Origin: Actinophytocola xanthii
GTDB lineage: Bacteria > Actinomycetota > Actinomycetes > Mycobacteriales > Pseudonocardiaceae
NCBI RefSeq assembly: GCF_001921205.1
Contig: NZ_MSIE01000066.1
Span: forward strand, 1-35,355
Direction of reading: 5' to 3'
Length of the DNA: 35,355 nt
The translations under genes were made by a program, and so were the position numbers. Positions 31,517 through 35,355 of this stretch are shown here, in pieces (position 1 is the first letter of the stretch; each line of letters begins with the position of its first letter). The notes under the pieces were generated by a model. The model was not told the DNA's origin and did no database searches. It was given only the letters and a program-made list of their open reading frames with translations.

Positions 31517-32936
31517 CGAGGTATGCCTCCAGTCCCTGGCGGCCACCCTCCCGGCCGAAGCCGGACTCCTGGTAGCCGCCGAACGGCGCGGTCGGGTCGA
31601 AGCGGTTGAAGGTGTTGGCCCACACCACGCCGGCACGCAGGCGGTCGGCCATCCACAGGATCCGCGACCCCTTGTCGGTCCAGATGCCGGCGGACAGGCC
31701 GTAGGGCGTGTTGTTGGCCTTGGCGACCGCCTCGTCGGGCGTGCGGAACGTGAGCACCGACAGCACCGGGCCGAAGATCTCCTCACGGGCGATGCGCATC
31801 GCCTGGCTCACCCCGGCGAACACGGTGGGGGCGAAGAAGAAACCCTTGTCCGGCAACGGACAGGGGCTAACCCACTTCTCCGCGCCCTCCGCCTCGCCGG
31901 ACGAGACCAGCTCGGCGATCTTCGTCAGCTGCTCGCGGGAGTTGATGGCTCCGACGTCGGTGTTCTTGTCCAGCGGGTCGCCGACGCGCAGGGTCGCGAT
32001 GCGGGTGTGCAGTTTGTCCAGCAGCTCGTCGGCGACCGACTCCTGCACCAGCAGCCGGGAGCCCGCGCAGCAGACGTGGCCCTGGTTGAAGAAGATGCCG
32101 TTCACGATGCCCTCGACGGCCTGGTCGAGCGGCGCGTCGTCGAACACGACGTTGGCGGCCTTGCCGCCCAGCTCGAGCGTGAGCTTCTTGCCGGTGCCGG
32201 CCACCGAACACTGGATCAGCTTGCCCACCTCGGTGGAGCCGGTGAACGCGACCTTGTCGATGTCCGGGTGGCCGACGAGCTCGGCGCCCACGTCGCCGGC
32301 GCCGGGCAGGATGTTCACCACGCCCGGCGGCAGGTCGGCCTGCTGGATGATGTCGGCCAGCACCAGCGCGGTGAGCGGGGTCGTCTCGGCCGGCTTGAGC
32401 ACGACGGTGTTGCCGCAGGCGAGTGCGGGGGCGAGCTTCCAGGCGGCCATCAGCAGCGGGAAGTTCCACGGGATGACCTGACCTGCCACGCCCAGCGGTC
32501 GCGGGTCGGGGCCGAGCCCGGCGTAGTCGAGCTTGTCCGCCCAGCCGGCGTGGTAGAAGAAGTGCGCGGAGGCGGTCGGGACGTCCACGTCCCGCGACTC
32601 CTTGATGGGCTTGCCGTTGTCCAGGCTCTCCAACACGGCGAGCTCGCGCGACCGCTCCGCGACCATCCGCGCGATCCGGAAGATGTACTTGGCGCGCTCT
32701 GCGCCCGGCATCCGCCCCCAGACCCGGTCGTAGGCGCGCCGGGCCGCCTTCACCGCCTTGTCCACATCGGACTTGGAGGCGGTGGAGACCTCGGCCAGCA
32801 CCTCCTCGGTCGCCGGGTTGACGGTCTTGAGGGGCTCACCGCCGCCCTCGACGAACTCGCCGTCGAGGAACATCCGGTAGCTGGGTTTGAGGTTGGCGAT
32901 GTCCCGGGACTCGGGCGCCGGTGCGTACTCCCACAT
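31509..32936 (-). CDS. Aldehyde dehydrogenase, NAD(P)-dependent
   Basis: The 475-residue enzyme is full length, with NPATEE, the coenzyme-site PWNFPLLMAAWKLAPALACGNTVVLKPAE, GFTGSTEVG-type turn (AFTGSTEVG), LELGGK (general-base Glu) and catalytic C289 in QGHVCCAGSRL, ending in PFGGYQESGFGREGG. It oxidises an aldehyde to the acid. Directly after deoC in the operon, acetaldehyde released from deoxyribose-5-phosphate is the likely substrate. It is separated by 2 bp from deoC and overlaps the short partner by 8 bp. Confidence 0.93.
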   Translation of the reverse strand: MWEYAPAPESRDIANLKPSYRMFLDGEFVEGGGEPLKTVNPATEEVLAEVSTASKSDVDKAVKAARRAYDRVWGRMPGAERAKYIFRIARMVAERSRELAVLESLDNGKPIKESRDVDVPTASAHFFYHAGWADKLDYAGLGPDPRPLGVAGQVIPWNFPLLMAAWKLAPALACGNTVVLKPAETTPLTALVLADIIQQADLPPGVVNILPGAGDVGAELVGHPDIDKVAFTGSTEVGKLIQCSVAGTGKKLTLELGGKAANVVFDDAPLDQAVEGIVNGIFFNQGHVCCAGSRLLVQESVADELLDKLHTRIATLRVGDPLDKNTDVGAINSREQLTKIAELVSSGEAEGAEKWVSPCPLPDKGFFFAPTVFAGVSQAMRIAREEIFGPVLSVLTFRTPDEAVAKANNTPYGLSAGIWTDKGSRILWMADRLRAGVVWANTFNRFDPTAPFGGYQESGFGREGGRQGLEAYLDV

Positions 32937-32938
32937 GA

Positions 32939-33907
32939 TCAATCCACCGTTACGTAGTCCGGGCCGCTGTAGTGGCCGTCGAGCTGGGCTCGACGCTGCA
33001 TCAGCAGGTCGTTGAGCAGGCTCGAGGCGCCGAAGCGGAAGAGGTCTGGGTTGAGCCACTCCGGGCCGGCCACCTCGTGCACGGCGACCAGGTAGCGGAT
33101 GGCGTCCTTCGTGGTGCGGATGCCGCCGGCCGGCTTGACGCCGACCCGGGTGCCGGTCGCGGTGTGCCAGTCGCGGACGGCCTGGAGCATCACGTGGGTG
33201 ACCGGCAGCGTGGCGGCCGGGGAGACCTTGCCGGTCGAGGTCTTGATGAAGTCGGCGCCGGCCAGCATGGCCAGCCAGGAGGCTCGCCGCACGTTGTCGT
33301 AGGTGGCGAGCTCGCCGGTCTCCAGAATCACCTTCAGGTGCGCGTCCCCACAGGCGTGCTTGATCGTGACGATCTCGTCGAACACGCGGCCGTACCGCCC
33401 GGACAGGAAGGCACCGCGGTCGATCACCATGTCGACCTCGTCGGCACCCGCGGCCACCGCCAGCTCCGTGTCGGCGATCTTGACCGGCATGCTGGAGCGG
33501 CCGCTCGGGAACGCCGTGGCGACGCTGGCCACGTGGATACCGCTGTCGCCCAGCGCCTCGACCGCGGTGGTCACCATGTCCGGGTAGACGCAGATCGCGG
33601 CGACCCGCGGGACCTCCGGCCGTTCCGGGTCGGGCCGGCGGCCCTTGGCGCACAGCGACCGCACCTTGCCGGCGGTGTCCGCGCCCTCCAGGGTCGTGAG
33701 GTCGACCATGCCGATGGCGGTGTCGATGGCCCACAGCTTGGCGGCCTTCTTGATGCTGCGCGTGGCGAGGCCCGCGGCGCGCTGCTCGACGCCCACCTGG
33801 TCGACGCCGGGCAGGCCGTGCAGGAAGCGACGCAGGGACGTCTCGTCGCGGGTCGCGTCGGCGAGCGCGGGGGGTAACCCCGTATTCGCCGGTGAGGGTG
33901 CAGCCAT
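32939..33907 (-). CDS. deoC: Deoxyribose-phosphate aldolase
   Basis: The 322-residue class I aldolase has the Schiff-base lysine K222 in FIKTSTGK, the proton-relay GVKPAGGIRT, DLTTLEGADT, AICVYPDMV and EVDMVIDRGAFLSGRYG. It splits 2-deoxyribose-5-phosphate into acetaldehyde and glyceraldehyde-3-phosphate, the last step of deoxynucleoside breakdown begun by deoA. The N-terminal extension of about 60 residues is usual for the long actinobacterial form. ATG 33907 is preferred; the frame extends 23 codons upstream into the palindrome region without homology. It heads a deoC-aldehyde dehydrogenase operon. Confidence 0.94.
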   Translation of the reverse strand: MAAPSPANTGLPPALADATRDETSLRRFLHGLPGVDQVGVEQRAAGLATRSIKKAAKLWAIDTAIGMVDLTTLEGADTAGKVRSLCAKGRRPDPERPEVPRVAAICVYPDMVTTAVEALGDSGIHVASVATAFPSGRSSMPVKIADTELAVAAGADEVDMVIDRGAFLSGRYGRVFDEIVTIKHACGDAHLKVILETGELATYDNVRRASWLAMLAGADFIKTSTGKVSPAATLPVTHVMLQAVRDWHTATGTRVGVKPAGGIRTTKDAIRYLVAVHEVAGPEWLNPDLFRFGASSLLNDLLMQRRAQLDGHYSGPDYVTVD

Positions 33908-33968
33908 GGGCCCGAGTCTAGGCGTCCCGGCCGATCGGACCGGTCCGCCAAGGGCCGGATACCGGGGG

Positions 33969-33996
33969 TTGTCCACAACTCGGCGAGTTGTCCACA
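33969..33996. promoter_or_regulatory. Pair of DnaA boxes flanking a palindrome
   Basis: TTGTCCACA occurs at 33969-33977 and 33988-33996, two perfect actinobacterial DnaA boxes in the same orientation, 19 bp start to start. They overlap ACAACTCG-G-CGAGTTGT (33975-33991), a perfect 8-bp-arm palindrome. The region lies between the sigma-factor stop and deoC. Confidence 0.6.
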
Positions 33997-33998
33997 GA

Positions 33999-34898
33999 TC
34001 AGTTCTCGGCGCCCCCCTCGGCGAGTGGGCCGAGGTACAGGTGGGTGAGCCGGTCGGGGTCCCAGAGCACGTCGATGGCCACGATCCGGTCGTCGGCCAC
34101 CGTGAAGCCCATCACCGAGAGCGTCCGCCCGCCGGCGGCGACCACGACGCCGGCGGCCCCGTTGACCAGGGCCGGCCGTACCAACGGCGCGAACCGCTCG
34201 CCGATCATCGCCTGCCCCAGGACCGCCTCGGGACCGCGGACGACGAACGTCGGCCGGCCTCCGGCCGCCCCGCCGTCGGCGCGGAGCACGACCTCCGGAT
34301 CGAGTACGGCGAGCAGGCCCGCGAAGTCCCCGCGCCGGGCGGCGGCGAAGAACGCCTCGACGACCCGGCGCTGGCGGGTCAGGTCGGGGTCCGGCGTGGG
34401 GGCGGCCTCCCGCACCCGGCGCCGCGCTCGGCTCGCGAGCTTGCGCGCCGCGGCCGGCGAGCGTTCGGTCATCGACGCGATCTCCTCGAACGGGACCGCG
34501 AACATGTCGTGCAGCACGAAGGCCAGGCGCTCGGCGGGGGTGAGCGCGTCCAGCACGACGAGCAGCGCCAGCCCCACCGCGTCGGCCAGCAGGGCCTCCT
34601 GCTCGGGGTCGATCGCGTCCGGGGAGCTGATCAGCGGGTCCGGCATGTGCACCTCGAGCGGTTCCTCGCGGCGGGTGGCGCGGGCGCGGAGCATGTTCAG
34701 GCAGATCCGCGCGACGACGGTGGTCAGCCAGGCGCCGAGGTTGTCGACCTCTCCGGTGTCCGCCCGCTCCAGGCGCAGCCAGGCCTCCTGCACCGCGTCG
34801 TCGGCCTCGGTGAGCGAGCCGAGCATCCGGTAGGCCACGGCACGCAGCCTCGGCCGGTGCTCGGCGAAGCGATCGGCCGGCGACGAGTTCTCGTCCAT
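33999..34898 (-). CDS. ECF41/SigJ-type RNA polymerase sigma factor
   Basis: The 299-residue protein has sigma region 2 (HRPRLRAVAYRMLGSLTEADDAVQEAWLRL) and region 4 (LTPAERLAFVLHDMFAVPFEEIASMTERSPAAARKLASRARRRV). A C-terminal SnoaL-like domain of about 120 residues (from RRVVEAFFAAARRGDFAGLLAVLDPEVVLRADGG) is the hallmark of ECF41/SigJ proteins. In that group the extra domain, rather than an anti-sigma factor, controls activity, and a neighbouring oxidoreductase, epimerase or decarboxylase gene is the usual target. A divergent epimerase gene at 34990 fits exactly. Confidence 0.9.
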   Translation of the reverse strand: MDENSSPADRFAEHRPRLRAVAYRMLGSLTEADDAVQEAWLRLERADTGEVDNLGAWLTTVVARICLNMLRARATRREEPLEVHMPDPLISSPDAIDPEQEALLADAVGLALLVVLDALTPAERLAFVLHDMFAVPFEEIASMTERSPAAARKLASRARRRVREAAPTPDPDLTRQRRVVEAFFAAARRGDFAGLLAVLDPEVVLRADGGAAGGRPTFVVRGPEAVLGQAMIGERFAPLVRPALVNGAAGVVVAAGGRTLSVMGFTVADDRIVAIDVLWDPDRLTHLYLGPLAEGGAEN

Positions 34899-34899
34899 C

Positions 34900-34906
34900 G
34901 GTCACA
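34900..34906 (+). promoter_or_regulatory. Candidate ECF41-type -35 element for the epimerase gene
   Basis: GGTCACA differs by one base from the TGTCACA element reported for ECF41 promoters, with GTCA 17 bp downstream near 34924 in the place of the -10 element. The opposite-strand copy at 34957-34963 would serve the sigma gene. Confidence 0.4.
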
Positions 34907-34956
34907 TTCCTCTTTCCCGGGGAGTCATAGCACTAGACCCCCCAACCCCGGGCGAT

Positions 34957-34963
34957 GTGACCT
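34957..34963 (-). promoter_or_regulatory. Candidate ECF41-type -35 element for the sigma gene
   Basis: TGTGACC on the + strand reads GGTCACA on the minus strand, facing the sigma gene about 60 bp upstream of its start. It lies in the loop of a hairpin CCCGGGCG/CGCCCGGG (34947-34954, 34964-34971). The matching -10 is weak. Confidence 0.35.
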
Positions 34964-34989
34964 CGCCCGGGCCGGCGAACGGAGACACC

Positions 34990-35355
34990 ATGAGCTCACC
35001 AGTCCTGATCACCGGCGGCACCGGCACTCTCGGCAGCCTGGTCGTGCCGCGCCTGCTGGCGGCGGGTCGGCAGCCGCGGGTACTCAGCCGCCGACGACGC
35101 GAACCCGAGCCGGGCACCGAGTACGTCGTCGGCGACCTCGAGACCGGCGAGGGGGTCGATGCCGCCGTCGCCGGCGTCGAGACCGTCCTGCACCTGGCCG
35201 GGAGCGCCAAGGGCGACGAGGCCAAGGCCCGCACCCTGGTCGCCGCGGCGTCTGGGGCCGGCGTGCGGCACCTCGTGTACATCTCGGTGGTCGCCGTATC
35301 ATTAAAAAAGGTCACCAGCGGGGTGGACCGGGCCATGTTCGGCTACTTCGCGGCC
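34990..35355 (+). CDS. NAD-dependent epimerase/NmrA-like oxidoreductase, partial (runs off window)
   Basis: The frame is open from ATG 34990 to the window end, giving 122 residues. It starts SSPVLITGGTGTLGSLVV, a Rossmann GxxGxxG motif, with YVVGDLETGEGVDAAVAGVETVLHLAG following as in atypical SDR proteins. CGGAGA precedes the ATG. As the divergent neighbour of an ECF41 sigma factor it is the probable target gene. Residues from about 96 to 107 (VYISVVAVSLKK) are corrupted: the expected family sequence continues VYISVVG and then resumes at VTSGVDRAMFGYFAA. The DNA there matches sequencing adapter. Confidence 0.8.
   Translation, partial: MSSPVLITGGTGTLGSLVVPRLLAAGRQPRVLSRRRREPEPGTEYVVGDLETGEGVDAAVAGVETVLHLAGSAKGDEAKARTLVAAASGAGVRHLVYISVVAVSLKKVTSGVDRAMFGYFAA
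35275..35309. other. Sequencing-adapter contamination in the assembly
   Basis: From ATCTCGGTGG (35281) through TCGCCGTATCATT (35303), followed by six A residues (35304-35309), the sequence equals the end of the reverse-complemented Illumina TruSeq universal adapter. The preceding GTGTAC differs from the adapter by one base. The opposite strand encodes FFNDTATTE, a peptide known as an adapter artefact in protein databases. The true genomic bases here are not recoverable from this window. Confidence 0.9.

Noticed and set aside
34902-35336. 144-codon minus-strand frame beginning MARSTPLVTFFNDTATTE
   Set aside because: Its start is translated adapter sequence and the rest is antisense to the epimerase gene.

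Overview
This is a GC-rich, densely coded actinobacterial chromosome segment. Short or 4-bp ATGA/GTGA gene overlaps, SoxR and TetR regulators, a DsbA-like protein resembling mycothiol-linked reductases, a type VII secretion (ESX)-like WXG/NlpC module and a nucleoside-salvage locus all point to Actinobacteria. My inference is a member of the Pseudonocardiales (Saccharothrix/Lentzea/Amycolatopsis-like). I see no rRNA, tRNA, CRISPR array or transposase gene.

Region 1 (1-8403, + strand) is a tight operon: the tail of EboC (UbiA-type prenyltransferase), a TIM-barrel epimerase fused to an EboA domain, EboB (TatD-like hydrolase), EboE (TIM barrel), an alkaline-phosphatase-superfamily protein in the EboF position, two further xylose-isomerase-like TIM barrels (the second with a twin-arginine signal) and a xylulokinase-like kinase. 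In cyanobacteria ebo genes are needed to move a natural-product precursor to the periplasm. Here the cluster has extra sugar or cyclitol enzymes, one of them apparently exported, so I read it as an uncharacterised metabolite-trafficking pathway. It ends at a 113-bp MITE-like element with perfect 12-bp terminal inverted repeats and a 10-bp target duplication, placed exactly between two convergent stop codons.

Region 2 (8523-13766) holds small regulatory units: an NmrA/SnoaL-like oxidoreductase divergent from soxR across a shared dyad, a TetR regulator divergent from an SMP-30-like lactonase across a 19-bp palindrome, a small membrane protein, and a saccharopine-dehydrogenase-like protein.

Region 3 (14083-20981) is a nucleoside uptake and salvage operon: BmpA-type lipoprotein, ATPase, two permeases, cytidine deaminase and thymidine phosphorylase. 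A strong hairpin separates the lipoprotein gene from the rest. Adenosine deaminase (25525) and deoC with two aldehyde dehydrogenases (33907 down to 30650) complete the pathway from nucleosides to central metabolism.

Region 4 (20994-25312) has a DsbA-family protein with its TetR regulator, divergent from a DrrAB-like ABC exporter, then a long perfect hairpin terminator and a heptad-repeat coiled-coil protein.

Region 5 (26634-30496, - strand) has an EspC-like small protein, a WXG-type NlpC/P60 protein with a polyglycine linker, two YbaB/EspL-like proteins and a very acidic conserved protein.

Region 6 (33908-35355) has an ECF41/SigJ-type sigma factor divergent from an NAD-dependent epimerase gene cut by the window end. 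That last gene carries about 30 bp that match Illumina adapter sequence followed by A residues, so it contains an assembly error. Two intergenic regions (13829-13856 and 33969-33996) each carry a pair of consensus DnaA boxes with identical 19-bp spacing.
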